Below are positions 32,518 to 44,243 of a stretch of 64,000 nt of DNA, piece by piece. Source of the stretch: Agaricus subrufescens (taxonomy: Eukaryota; Basidiomycota; Agaricomycetes; Agaricales; Agaricaceae). Numbering within the stretch: the stretch's first letter is position 1; each line of letters starts with the position of its first letter. The notes under the pieces were generated by a model, which saw only the letters and a program-made list of their open reading frames with translations, did not search any database and was not told where the DNA came from. Location of the stretch: assembly GCA_029945375.1 (NCBI GenBank), contig CM057058.1, positions 186,001-250,000 of the forward strand, in the 5' to 3' direction. The position numbers and the translations under genes were made by a program.

Positions 32518-34839
32518 CGCAGCATCGGCAACAGGTACCGACTCCCCATTACCTACCCCGCCATCTACCCCGGAACCTTCGGAACTTGGTCCTATACAGA
32601 CTTCTTTCTTGCATGACCATGCGGTATCCATCGTCAACATCGATAACCTGCAGACGCAGCCATATAACAAGGATGATCAATATATCCGCGCATTCATGTC
32701 GGAGATCATTTCTGTCTTCAAGGACATTGCTCAACTCAATCCGCTCTTCTGTGACCAGATTACCAACTTCTCAATAAATCAAGTCGTGTCGAACGTCTTT
32801 GATGAGCCCAACAAACTCGCTGATTTCGCCGCCGCCGTATCAACTGGCGAAGTTCAGGAACTTCAAGATGTCCTCGAGAGTCTGGTTGTCGACGACTGGT
32901 TACGGAAAGCCTTGCTCGTCCTCAAGAAAGAACTCATCAATGCTCAGTTGCAGAGTAAACTCGCGCGCGATGTCGATAGCAAGATAGCTAAACGTCAGCG
33001 GGAATACTATCTTATGGAACAATTGAAGGGTATCAAGAAGGAATTGGGTATGGAGAGTGACGGGAAGGACAAGGTGATTGAAAAGTTTAGGGAGCGCGCA
33101 AAGACTTTGAAGATGCCTGAAGGTGTATGGAAGGTGTTTGATGAGGAATTGACAAAACTCCAGGGACTTGAGCCGGCCGCCAGTGAGGCGAATGTTACAA
33201 GGAACTATCTGGACTGGTTAACACAGGTAATACCTTTTTTACCTTTGCCTATACTATACTTATCACTATGCCCAATAGATCCCTTGGGGTCAGCACATGC
33301 CCGAGAACTACTCCCTGACACACGTGAAGACCGTTCTCAATGAGGACCACTATGGCCTTGTCAACGTTAAATCTCGTATACTAGAGTTCCTCGCTGTAAG
33401 AAAACTACGGGGTACTGTCCAAGGAAAAATCATCTGTCTCGTTGGCCCTTTTGGTGTGGGTAAGACGAGTATAGGAAAGAGCATAGCTCGAGCTCTCGGA
33501 AGACAATTTTTCAGATTCAGTGTTGGTGGTTTAATGGATGTTGCCGAGATTAAAGGTCACCGACGGACATACGTCGGGTGTGTATATTCCTCGTTATTAA
33601 GGAGATACGTGGCTGACGTATAATAGTGCACTACCAGGGAAGATTATTCAGGCTTTGAAACGTGTTGGCACCAAAAATCCGCTCGTTCTCATCGATGAAG
33701 TGGACAAAATTGGACGTGGAATCAATGGAGACCCCGCCAGCGCACTTTTAGAGATGCTTGATCCTGAACAAAACAACAGTTTCCTCGATCATTAGTGATT
33801 ATCCATTTCTCTCTCCCTTTTCAATATACTGACGACACCTCCCATAGCATGGATGTACCTGTTGATCTCTCTTGCGTACTTTTCGTGTGTACGGCTAACA
33901 ATCTCGATACCATACCCGCGCCACTTCTCGATCGTATGGAATTATTAGAAGTGTCGGGTTATGTGACTGAGGAGAAAGCTGCCATTGCTTCGAGGTATCT
34001 TGGACCTCAGGCAAAGGAGGCTTCTGGATTGGGAGGTGCTGATGTCTTAATTGACGATGCTGCTGTGGACGCCTTAATCAAGTATTATTGTTGTGAAAGT
34101 GGGGTCAGGAATTTAAAGAAGCACATTGATAAGGTACGTTTTGAGTTTGATATACGTCGCATGTGTTGCTCAACTTTTTCTCGTATCTAGATTTATCGCA
34201 AGGCGGCATTGAAACTCGTGGAAGATCTTGGTGAAGAGACGTTCCCTGAACCCAAATCCCCCTCTGCAACGGCTGCTGCTGCATCGACCACTGATGATGC
34301 AGCATCAATACCCTCGCCCGCCTCCACTCTCATCAACGACTCTGACTCCATACCTTCGCCCTCCTCCCCCTCACCCAACACTGTCAAATCTCAAGAGCCT
34401 CTCCCTAATGAGCCCATAAGCTCTCAGATTGTTGATGAACTTCTTAACCCGACAAAGACGGTAACCACAGATGAAAGAAAACCTATGAAAATACCTGATT
34501 CGGTTCATATGAAGATAACGATCGAGAATCTGAAGGATTACGTTGGACCGCCCATTTACCAGAAGGATAGGATGTATGTCACGCCTCCACCTCCCGGTGT
34601 TTCGACCGGATTAGGATATCTGGGGAATGGGAGTGGTGCAGTGATGCCTGTCGAAGCGATGGTATGTACTCGCTGTCTTTTTTCGTGACTTCCTCTTATG
34701 CCCTCGATAGAGTATGCCTGGAAAAGGCGGTCTTCAACTTACAGGTAAATTAGGGGAAGTGATTCGGGAGTCGGCACAAATTGGGTTGAGTTGGGTGAAA
34801 TCGCAACAGGAAATCAGCATCACAAGACCACCCAGATAA
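32518..34839 (+). pseudogene. PIM1: Mitochondrial Lon protease relic, 3' part without protease domain
   Basis: Exons from 32518 to 33226, then 33279-33577, 33627-33794, 33848-34133, 34191-34661 and 34711-34839, with introns of 49-57 bp. It reads the end of the N-domain ([26 protein letters not shown]), the helical linker ([20 protein letters not shown]), then the AAA+ module with Walker [22 protein letters not shown], Walker [12 protein letters not shown], sensor FVCTAN and [12 protein letters not shown]. After [22 protein letters not shown] the frame leaves homology and stops at 34839. The whole Ser-Lys protease domain is absent. With the TGA and the insertion upstream, three independent lesions make this a pseudogene. 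The ATPase half itself is intact and its splice sites are good. Lon is important for mitochondrial function, so a working copy presumably exists elsewhere. Confidence 0.9.
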
Positions 34840-35578
34840 GGACTCTTTAGTCATTCTCCTGTCTACCCCCCCCCCCTCCCAAGCGAGCCCCATCCGCCAC
34901 TCACCAACGATCTCCTCAATTCAGTACTCTATCAAACTTCATGCTGCCACTAGCTGAGGCACCGATTCCACCCAAAGTTTCAGTAGAGATGGCTGGCGGA
35001 GTTGCGCTAAAGACTGAGAGTTAAAGCACTATCGATCTTAGCATTCTTGCTATCAGGGACAATGGTGCTGCCGCTTTCTGTGAGAGAAGTGCTAGGCCTG
35101 AGGTTTGTTTCTCCTCGGTATCCATTTCCCTAGATTGACATGTGTTTGCAGAGTTCTCTGATTGTAGGTTGCCTCGTACATCTCATCGTCTTTTAATTTA
35201 CACAACCAATAGAGCGAGGAGGGTAGAGGAAGAACTGTTGACTACCTGCGACCTCTCCTACAAACGCTTATCGAACTATTCCTAAGCTTCTCATCACCAC
35301 AACTTTCTTATCCCTCGCTGTTCCTCCCCTGGGGTATCAATTCCTACTAGATACCGCATCACAATCAAATGACTCAGGGTACTCATCCTGCCCTCTCAAC
35401 CATTGCACCATCACCACCGTCCTTCACACCTTCGATGTCATCAGAAACTTAAGTCCCTCCTCCTTCAATGTGACAAAAATCTGATTATGATTTGTATGAC
35501 GCTGTTAGGTGCACACAAACAGATGTACATAGTTCAAGTATTATGACTAATGAAATCTGCACCACCGGCACTGCTCAG
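34840..35578. other. Gene-poor stretch after Lon
   Basis: Expected to hold the Lon protease domain, but no such motif (for example GPSAG) is readable. It contains a C-rich run near 34867-34880. Confidence 0.45.
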
Positions 35579-36279
35579 CTAGACTTCAAATTCAACTGAC
35601 AACTTCAAGGATCGTGCATATGCAGAGAACTCAAGATTGAACATCTTAGAAGACCGAAAAAAAGCATAAGTACCTTCAATTATCATAGTGAAATAACATA
35701 CGAACCTTTTGATGCTTGTTACAGACTTCATTTCCCTCGGCTTGATCAAGTCTTTGCTTCTTCTGCGCATTCCCCTGTTCCATTTCTTCAATATCATCCC
35801 CAGATTTGATGTCGTTCTCAGCTATAGCATCATCCTCAAACCTGACAACCTTTTTTTGCTTATTATTTGAGCTAGCACATTTCTTCGCCTTGATCCGTTC
35901 CGCAAGTTTCTTCGCCTTGAACCATCCCACATGTTTCTTTGCCTTGATCCGTTCTGCAAGTTTCTTTGCCTTGATCCGTTCCGCAAGTTTCTTCGCCTTG
36001 ATCCATTTCGCATGTTCCGCAATGGCTATGCTTCTGTATCAGCATAAGTAAGTAGAAACAAGTTGAACACATACTTTTTTGCCACTCTAACTCTTCTTGA
36101 CGCTTGTGTTCTTTTTCTTGAAGCTCCCACTCATACCACTCTTGCTCACGCTGACTTTCAAAAAATGGCATCACTCTCTCGGTGCAAGGAGATTCCTTGA
36201 CTTGAGATTCAGAGAGGCTAGAGGATGTATCAGAAGAGGATGAATCAGACGCCAAGAGAGCATATGCAGCAGACAACAT
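35579..36279 (-). CDS. Lys-rich repeat, coiled-coil protein of unknown function
   Basis: Exons 36279-36075, 36025-35706 and 35644-35579 give 196 aa. The N-terminus is Ser-rich (SSSSDTSSSLSES), then a charged helix (EREQEWYEWELQEKEHKRQEEL-like), then five tandem 9-residue units of the type IKAKKLAER (some variant, as in WFKAKKLAER), coded by a 27-bp repeat at about 35885-36005. A short basic-acidic segment (KKVVRFEDDA) follows. Acceptor choice at 36025 (GCATAG) was forced by reading frame. The composition suggests a long amphipathic, strongly basic helix, perhaps nucleic-acid binding. No family recognised. Confidence 0.6.
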
Positions 36280-36850
36280 GAGAGTTAATCAGTGCATTTT
36301 CTTTTTGAGAAATTGCCCTCTCTTATACTGTTGCCTACAGCCTATTTCCACCGGTCTTTGGCCAACTTTTTTTAGTTTCACATAAACATTTATCGTAACT
36401 AAGCAAAATTTTAAGTTGAATTTCAATTTGGTGCATCCGGATGCGAATTGGCTGAAGCAAATTGGTAGGTTATAACGTTAATCATTGAAATCCTCTCCGC
36501 CGATCCTTTTTTTTATGTCATTATCCGCCAGCAACTCTTTGAGAAATGTTCCTGTTGAATTCACTTTGTTTACGCTATGCGTGTCCCCTACTGCTTGTAC
36601 GTTGTCAAATTTGCCTCCGTTGATAAATCCTGCTTATCTATGCATGCCCTAGATGATTGTTAGGACGGTAATGAAATACCGATTAGATCTATTTTCTTCT
36701 GAGTTATGTTTCTTACTATATCCATCCCCGACTGCCGACGATTCTTTCCTCGCAATGTTGCTATAAAAAGGGTATGTTCACCGAAACAAGTTCAACTCAA
36801 ACTCTTGTCCCATCTACGTCTACGCATCTACTTATCATCTCATCTTCCTT
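36280..36850. other. Divergent promoter region
   Basis: AT-rich spacer between the Lys-rich repeat gene (minus) and the gene at 36851 (plus). CTATAAAAAG near 36762-36771 is a plausible TATA box for the latter. Confidence 0.45.
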
Positions 36851-39036
36851 ATGCGAACCACAAGAAGCAAGGCGCACCAACAGGCCACTCCGGCTGAAGC
36901 CTCTGACTCGTTTCCGATGATGCCAAACAACACAACCACTGCGGGAGTCATCAAGCCGAAAGCTGCCATGGCAAGAAAGAAAACCATCACCGCCTCACAA
37001 CTACAAGACGTTGGTACAATTCCTGTGAAGTGTTTTCTTATTGTAAACATCTCATTCGATTAAGCTGACTACGTTATAAAAGGATACCTTGGATGCCCCA
37101 GTTGCCTCAAAGAAAGTCTTTACTGCGGCAAAGGGCTCTACTGTGGCAAAGGACTCTGCTGTGAAGGAGGTCTCTGCTATGAAGGTCTCTGCTGCGAAGG
37201 CCTCCGCTGTGAAGAAGGTCTCTGTGGTGAAGGCAGTCTCTGCTGCGAAGACAGTCTCCATTGCGAAGAAGGTCTCTGCTGCGAAGACGGTCCCTGTTGC
37301 GAAGGTGGTCTCTGCTTCGAAGGCAGTCCCTGCTGTAAAGGTTGTCCCTGCTGCAAAGGCAGTCTCTACTGCGAAGGAGGTCTCCACGGCAGAGGAAGTC
37401 TCTACTACTGTGAAGATTTCTACTAGCACCAAGACTATCACTCCCGCCGCTCTGAAGAAAACTTCCACCACTCCGAAGAAAGTCTCTCCCATCCCAAAGA
37501 AGGTTCTCCTTGCCCCAAAGAAGACTTCTGCTACTCCGAGCAAAGCCTTGGTTTCCTCAAAGGAAACATCCACGGCCCCAAAGAAGGCTTTGGTCAACTC
37601 CAAGGTAACGTCTTCTTCTCTAACAACAACTTGACTAATTCATTAACTAGCCAACTGCCGCTTCCAAGAAATTGAACAAAAGCAGTTCCAAGGTAGCAGG
37701 TGAACATACGGCTAACAAGAAAGCCAAGATATCTATTACCACTACTTCTTCAGCCAAAACCAAGGAGAATGCGGACGTCACAGGCCCAAAACTAGCGGCC
37801 ACAAAGGAGGTAAGTGATCCCCTTGCCGATTATACTGACAATACAGATGCTTTGAAATCTAAACTCGCGCAACAAGCTGGTAAGCATCTCACGTTCTCAT
37901 ATCTTGCCTTCTCTGACTTTTCAAAGCGGAACTCAACCTGTACAGGAAGCTTGAGGCGGCTAGGGCAGAAGCCGAAGATCAAGCACTAATCCCAAAACCT
38001 GACCGCCCATATAAACTCATAGATGCGATGAAACTCCGTAACAATAAACGGCTTTATAATGCCTGCCGTGTATGTTATAGCCTCATAAATTTGAACCGCA
38101 TACATTAATCATAAGCACAGGCCACTGTCATCAAGGCTTTAGCTGAGGTGAAATCACCAGTAGAAGTCCACTGGCGATCTCAGGACCTTATCATTGTTGG
38201 CAAAGCAGTTGAATTGGTATGTTCACCTATAATCCACATTTGATCGACTCACAACTCCTTTTTTAAAAGGCTAAGGAGAGGCAGCCGCAGCTCAGGAAGT
38301 ATGAGGGTAATTGGGCCATTATTGACATAATGGCTTCGGCCAACAAGAACAAGCGAACCTATGGATCAAAATTGGTGCGAGGATATGTTCCTCCAAAGAA
38401 GAGAGTCAAAGAGGCTGTCCAAAGCGAGGTGAGCTCTTACAAGTATACTACAGGCACGATACTAATGTTTAGAAGAACAGTAATGATGGACAAGAGAACA
38501 CTCAAGAACAGGTGAGTAATGAAGAAGAGCACCAGAGCGATGAAGAACAGATGGAGCAAGACGAAGGGCTGGAGGAGCATGGTGAAGAACAGGAGGAACA
38601 CGATGAGGAACAGGAGGAGTGTGATGAGGAACAGGAGGAGCGTGATGAGGAACAGGAGGAGCGTGATGAGGAACAGGAGGAGCGTGATGAAGAATTGGAT
38701 GGGGATCTGGGCGGGGATCTGGGTGAAGAACAGGGCGAGGATCAGGATGAGGACCAGTGCGAGGATCAGGACGAGGAACAGGGAGAGGAACAGGCCAAGG
38801 AACAGGATGATGCCAATAATAGTAGTGATGATGACGCTAATGACAATGAAGGGGGTAGTGGTGCTGGGGAGGGTGGAAGCGATGTGGAAATGGAAGGAAA
38901 TGGTTTGGATGAAGATAAAATACGGAAAGTGGGGAGATCTCATCTGAAGCGGCTGATAGAGATGACCGATGATGATGATATGGAGGGCAGGAAGGAGCAG
39001 GATAAGCGAAAGAAGGTGAAGAGAACTTCAACTTAA
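36851..39036 (+). CDS. Coiled-coil, acidic-tail protein, paralog 1
   Basis: Exons 36851-37009, 37083-37604, 37651-37879, 37927-38069, 38121-38216, 38270-38428 and 38473-39036 give 623 aa. The first part is low complexity: exon 2 is built of imperfect 5-residue units like VSAAK, with many Lys. A coiled coil follows (LAQQAAELNLYRKLEAARAE), then a conserved block: IPKPDRPYKLIDAMKL, KRLYNACRATVIKAL, then PQLRKYEGNWAIIDIMAS. The tail is basic, then very acidic with EEQEERDEEQEERD repeats (18-bp units near 38600-38690), and ends in a short basic stretch. The conserved block recurs in the gene at 42405-43751. I associate this layout with an expanded Agaricomycete family of unknown function; chromatin association is only a guess from composition. 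Confidence 0.72.
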
Positions 39037-39237
39037 TACAGAGTAATTTTCTATATTATTATTCAATATCTGTGGTTTGGATTAATTCAAGGGACATGGT
39101 ATCACCGCTTTAACAGTAAAAAAACTCTACGGTTTTGCTGTTGTGAATTGAAAGTTTGGCAAAGTCAATAACACATACATAACATTAGATAAATTCAACC
39201 TATTTACAACATAAAGGGAAGTAAAAGGGGTTCATAA
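39037..39237. other. Convergent 3' spacer
   Basis: AT-rich spacer between two convergent genes. Nothing else seen. Confidence 0.5.
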
Positions 39238-40446
39238 TTACACCGTTTTGACGGTGTCTTTTTCCACCCCCCGGGTCTCACAGTGGAAGAGTTTGTCTAC
39301 TTTGTACCTAACGTATATTAAACTTGAAATCACAGAAATTACGGTTATAATAACGAAGGCACGGATAAAGCGTATATGGGCCACATCACACCCAGTTGAT
39401 AAAGAGGAAGGGGCAGCAAGGGAGTGATTTTCTTGGGTCTCCATACCGAAGGCTATCATGAGTAGGGAACTTACGAAGCAGATAAGGAAGCTTCATTGTT
39501 TCGTTATTACCTTTAACAATAGAACTATGTGATCGCTCACCTTGTAAACCAAGCAGAAGGGAGCGAGAGGAAAACCCAAACTTGAAATTTATCTTTGTGG
39601 AAGAAACTTCCCTTGTTGGCAGAAAAGAGACATCAGATATGTATTTTAGGGACGAAACTGCAAAAATAAATGAATCACCTTTAGATCTGCTCCTTTATAG
39701 AACCTAGGCACCTCAAAGTGCTCTCTGTAGAACACGGAAATCGAAAAAGTCATAATGGCATGTAAGAGAGTCAAAGCGGCGAATATGTATGCCCAGGAGC
39801 ATTTTGGTAGAGGTGATACCGAGATTAGTGGGAAAAGAGGTCTAGTTAGTGTTAGTGATCGTTCAACCTGTGGATATACGTTTGTTATACTCACGCTATG
39901 ATGACTCCAACGATAATCTGGTGCGATTTCCAGAATTTTGATAGTTGTGAATATAAACGAGTCTCAGGGCCAGAATCTGGGGAAGGTCTACTGGATAAAG
40001 TATCCCCAACTGAGGGGCTTCCTCGTATCCAACGATAATACCAGTATGGTGCTCCGCAGGAAAGGAGGAGAGCGGACCAACAGAAGATTAAATCTAGGTT
40101 GCAATACCAGTCAATCGAACTTGTAGTTTGGTAATTTAAGCAATATCCAAAAGGTTGAGAATGTTATGTCTCACCAATCCCGATTACGCTCTTGGGGATG
40201 AGCACACGGTGTTTCAGCTTCAGCAGATGCGTCAATATCGGCAGGGTTTATTTCGCGAAGAGCACCGTTCTCGTCAAGAACATGACCATGAGTAGGATGA
40301 ATTTGCTTTCTTTTGGATGCAGAATCGGTAGTTGTAGGCGACAACGGGGACACCTGTATAGATAAAATTGGAGGGAGTCGCAAACTACTGACGTCGTGGT
40401 GTTTCCCAGATTCTGCATCAGAGGAGCGAGTGTTATGTTTGTTCAT
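39238..40446 (-). CDS. Multi-pass membrane protein of unknown function
   Basis: Exons 40446-40175, 40119-39895, 39841-39679, 39611-39541 and 39490-39238 join in frame to 327 aa. A soluble, polar N-terminus of about 90 residues precedes hydrophobic segments: LIFCWSALLLSCG, QIIVGVIIA, YIFAALTLLHAIMTFSISV, FQVWVFLSLPSAW, FLICFVSSLLMIAF and FVIITVISVISSLIYV. This predicts five or six helices with a short basic C-terminal tail. Exon choices rest on frame continuity, hydrophobicity and branch points. No family recognised. Confidence 0.6.
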
Positions 40447-42404
40447 AAACGTAGGTGAATGCGACCCAGTAGGAAGATTTTGGCCATGATAAGTTCAGGT
40501 CCATATATATATCGTGGCAGGTACTCAGTTCCGGTACCGACGTCAGCCCTTGGTAGGAAGGAAAACAGTGAATCTCAGGCTCTTGCAAATATGTGAGTGA
40601 AGCCCGCCTTCTCGAACACAGCCACCTGACAGGATCATCCTGTCAGTGGTTGAGCTGACCAACTTTTAGAGAAATCAATGATACTGCTATCTGATCGTAT
40701 CATCGGGGTAATTCGATTCTGATCATGGTAGAGGCGGTGCCCAGTGAGCCCGGCGTCCAAAGTGGAAGACCGTACGGGGAACGAAACAAATACTCGTGTG
40801 AAATAATTGTGCAGTACACAGGCAGTACATAAATGATACTGTTAGTCACGATCATGCATCTACTAATTTCCTATCCCACCCCGTTGGAACCAGTCGGTTT
40901 AGTCATTGGCCACTGTATCCTTGACTTTGAGTGTATACGTCTCCGTGATCTATGAACCTTGCCGATTTAGGTGATCCGCAAATAACCCAAATCACCCTCG
41001 CTTCCACATACGTCACCGAGAACCTGTGGCCTGTCATTCGGACCCACAGCTTCCTGCTTGTATCCACACTGTTGGTGAGTTTTCTGTCTTCTTCGAGTCG
41101 ATTTATTTCATGCGTGGAGAACCGGAATGTTGTCTCCGCAACATCTTGTCATTTGTTGAACTCGTCCCCTTAGAGCGGTCCAACTTGCACTGATTAAACA
41201 TGATTAAACATACGATAAGTTGACAAACCAAACATTCAGGGTTCAGGGAATAGGAGGGCCCACACATACTTTTTGACACAAATCCACAGCAAATTCAAGA
41301 CATAATCTAAGGAAGCCGTGCTAACTCAGGTAGCCATTCCGTAGGATGACTCCGTTTTCTAGCCACCGTGCTGTGCTTACAGGCCGAGGCTGGCACGACT
41401 GCCCGAACAGAGCCAAAGAGTGACACGATGACACAGCCATACCGGGCCGCAGAAAATCGGAGTTTTTGAAATGGGACAGGATTATGGGCTTTCTAACCCT
41501 TGTTTCAGATGTATATGCTGGCATGCGGAAGGCACAGTATCTTACCTTGACCTACATCCTGCGGGATTCTGCCTCCGTTGGTACCCAATTTTGACAAATC
41601 TATTTCCTTCCGCCCTTGATACGTATTTCAGCGAACACCTTACCATAGCGTGGTGTGTTCTCTCTCGCCTACTTCTGTTGCGACCATTGATAGGTGTACA
41701 GCTTTTTGGCTCTCACTATACAAGAGCTTTCGATGTTGAATTTCATTAATAAGGTTACTGACGAGAGGGTTGGGAAACGAAAGTAGGCCCATATTCTGTT
41801 TTTTTACCACTCAACAACTTGTGTTTGCAGGTATTCGACGTAAAAATCGCCAACCGATGGAAGTCAGGAGTCATAAATAATTGTATTGATATCGGCTTCA
41901 CCAAAAAGATGGCCGATTACTGCATCAATAGGTTGAAATAAAGAGCCCGGATTCTAAAAGAAACTGGCTGCATAACCATTTACTACAACGAGGACGTTAT
42001 GAAATCAGGTACCGCAATCGCTCCTGAACTACAGTCCACTGTGGGACCAGGGAGTAAGTGAAATACTATGGCTGAAAACACGTGTGAAGAAAGTTAACAA
42101 CTGTCCAAATACCAGTTAGAATACACCTCATTAAGTAGTATTTGACGTATGAAAGCAATAGTCATATACTACTTTATTAATAGTATAGTACTTGTCTGCA
42201 TCATAGTTATATACTAATGTCAAAAGCAACATCACACAGATTTTCGGAGTCAAAAAACTTGTTAGAAGCCAGTAAGTCACATGGCAAGAGGCACTTAAAT
42301 ACAGACCTTGAATAAGTACTAGACGTTAATAGTAGTGTAAATAACCAGTAATAACGTGACAATGAGTACTCAAATACGGAGCTGGTATGAGTAATGTGGG
42401 GTAG
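40447..42404. other. Stretch with a possible broken gene
   Basis: A frame from ATG 40952 (MNLADLGDPQITQITLAST...) reaches a GTGAGT donor near 41074. After an AG at about 41830 an in-phase frame reads VFDVKIANRWKSGVINNC, meets TAA near 41940, then continues RILKETGCITIYYNEDV to about 42055. The 750-bp gap and the stop suggest a relic, family unknown. A strong hairpin lies at 40626-40646. The AT-rich part 42090-42350 may hold a small inverted-repeat element. Confidence 0.35.
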
Positions 42405-43751
42405 CTACAGCCTCTTCCCCTTCACCTTCGATGAGATATTAGTATGGCTACTATTGCCCTGTCGAGTCCGCTTTGTCGGTGCAGTTTCCTGATGAGTATT
42501 ATCCACATTTTTATACGATCGTTTTGAGCCTGCTCTCAGTGTTTGCTGCACTGGCTCACTGCCTTCTGCTCCGACACAAACTTTCACATTACTCTTATTC
42601 TTCTCCTTTTGCACCCTCTTCTTCGCAACTGGTTTCTGAGCCTGTGCCGTAGTTTTGACTTTCTTGGTAGTTTTGTTCTTCTGTTGCTTCAGCTCCAATT
42701 CTTCTCGCTCAACATCATCCATCAATTCATCATCATCACTACCAGCCCCTTTTGATTCAGTGCCCTGAACTTTAAAATAGTCAGGGTCATTGCCTTTAAA
42801 GTTGCCATTAATACCCTCACCATTGATATCATCGTTCTCAGTGTCATTACCATCAAGTTCATCCTCTGTAAGATTATTACCCTCAATCTCATCCACCAAA
42901 TCCTCCGTTTCGATATTGCCCTTGTCTGTGGTATCATCCTCAAGAGTCTTGTCCTTAGGCTCATTGTTACCTTCAGCCTCGGAGCTGTTATTACCTTCAG
43001 CCTCGGAGCTGTCATTACCTTCATCCTCAGAGCTGTCAGCTCTTTCCCTCGGAGTCGTCGTTTCAGGAGTAGCATTGGCAGGCCTTCGTCTGCCTCGATT
43101 ATTACGATAATACGTCAGTATTCCCTTCATGATCTCGTAGCTGGCCCAGTCATTGTCATATTTTCGAAGAGGCTCATAATCGTGTCTCGCCTTATAGATA
43201 AATGAACAAATATAGCTGATTATAGTAAATTAAGGGAAACACATACAAGTTTTGCCGCCATGGCAAGTTGCGAGGGGCTGATTTGATTATAAAGCATGCT
43301 GAACTTGATCCCAGCATGTTTCATTGCGTCGCTAACCGTGTGCTACAGTTTATCAATATATAAGTAGATAATGAAAGTAAAAAGATCGGCTGGACTTACA
43401 CGGCATTGGTTGTAAACCAGCTTATTGTCTATCAGTTGCATGTCGGTTTGCAAGTGGCCAATCTGCTCGGGAGGCGGAATAAGACTTCGGGAACCCTTGG
43501 TCTTGGGACCCGAAGCAACAGCTTTCTTCAATTGATCGAGCTCCGCTGGAAATACGATGAGATCTGAGTATGGTGAAGAACGATGGTCTACCTTCACGAC
43601 ACGCAAGTTGATTTGTCAATTGCTCAATCCTTTCTAGGGAATCATTGCTAACAGCCCCGCGGGAGGTGGTAGTACTGGCTCGTTGACCTGCTGGGACTGG
43701 TCTATTCGCTTTCGCCGAAGATGCCTTGGTCGAGGGGTTTTTAGCAGGCAT
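42405..43751 (-). CDS. Coiled-coil, acidic-tail protein, paralog 2
   Basis: Exons 43751-43592, 43545-43400, 43342-43257 and 43200-42405 give 395 aa. A Lys/Ser/Thr-rich start (MPAKNPSTKASSAKANRPV) is followed by a heptad-like helix (LERIEQLTNQLACREAELDQ). The shared block comes next: IPPPEQIGHLQTDMQL, KLVYNQCRHTVSDAMK, then YEPLRKYDNDWASYEIMKGI. The C-terminal half is acidic with repeats of the type DSSEAEGNN, ending in basic Lys/Arg clusters. The order of modules and two intron positions (after the CR of the YN-CR motif, and before the LRKY block) match the gene at 36851-39036, supporting common descent. Function unknown. Confidence 0.72.
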
Positions 43752-44243
43752 GATTAAGTCTATAGTTGAGCTGAAGAACGAGAGAGGTGTAGAACGTAGA
43801 TCAAAGCTGAAGGTCTATTTAAATACATTGGGACTTACAGACAGTTTGCATCTCAATGCGGCACCGCTTAACACAATAGCCGGATGGAGGGAAGCTGACA
43901 CCGACACGCCGAGAGTGTAAGTAAAAGGACTGATTCGCTGAGGTCAATAACAGGAAAAATACTCCACTTTACGTCTTTCGCATTTTACGTTTTTGTGGTA
44001 GGTATATTTGGGTACCACTTAACGCCGACATCCGGGTGCGCAATTGGAAAGTCCCGCCTTAGTTGCTTGGCAGGAGGCGGCGGCAGCGAGACAGAAACGG
44101 TTGTTAGAGCAGAATGGTGGCAAAAATGAAAAAAAAAAAAATACTTACGTCTTCCTCCTACATACTGCCGGGCATAATTGATTCCAATATCCGGCTGTGT
44201 GCATAGCAAATTCGCTTTGGTGGTCTGATAAATATATTTATCT
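43752..44243. other. Divergent promoter region
   Basis: Spacer between two divergent unknown genes. A short minus-strand frame (43985-44209) with a donor-like GTAAG is too weak to call. A run of A lies at about 44128-44141. Confidence 0.4.

Noticed and set aside
37052..37603. Minus-strand frame rich in Phe, Ala, Glu and Thr
   Set aside because: It is antisense to the VSAAK repeats of the gene at 36851-39036.
38437..38943. Very hydrophobic minus-strand frame (Leu/Ile/Phe-rich)
   Set aside because: It is the antisense of the Glu/Asp/Gln repeat coding region, which always reads hydrophobic.
43985..44209. 74-aa minus-strand frame with a donor-like GTAAG
   Set aside because: Splicing at the visible sites leads quickly to a stop, and no homologous exon was seen.
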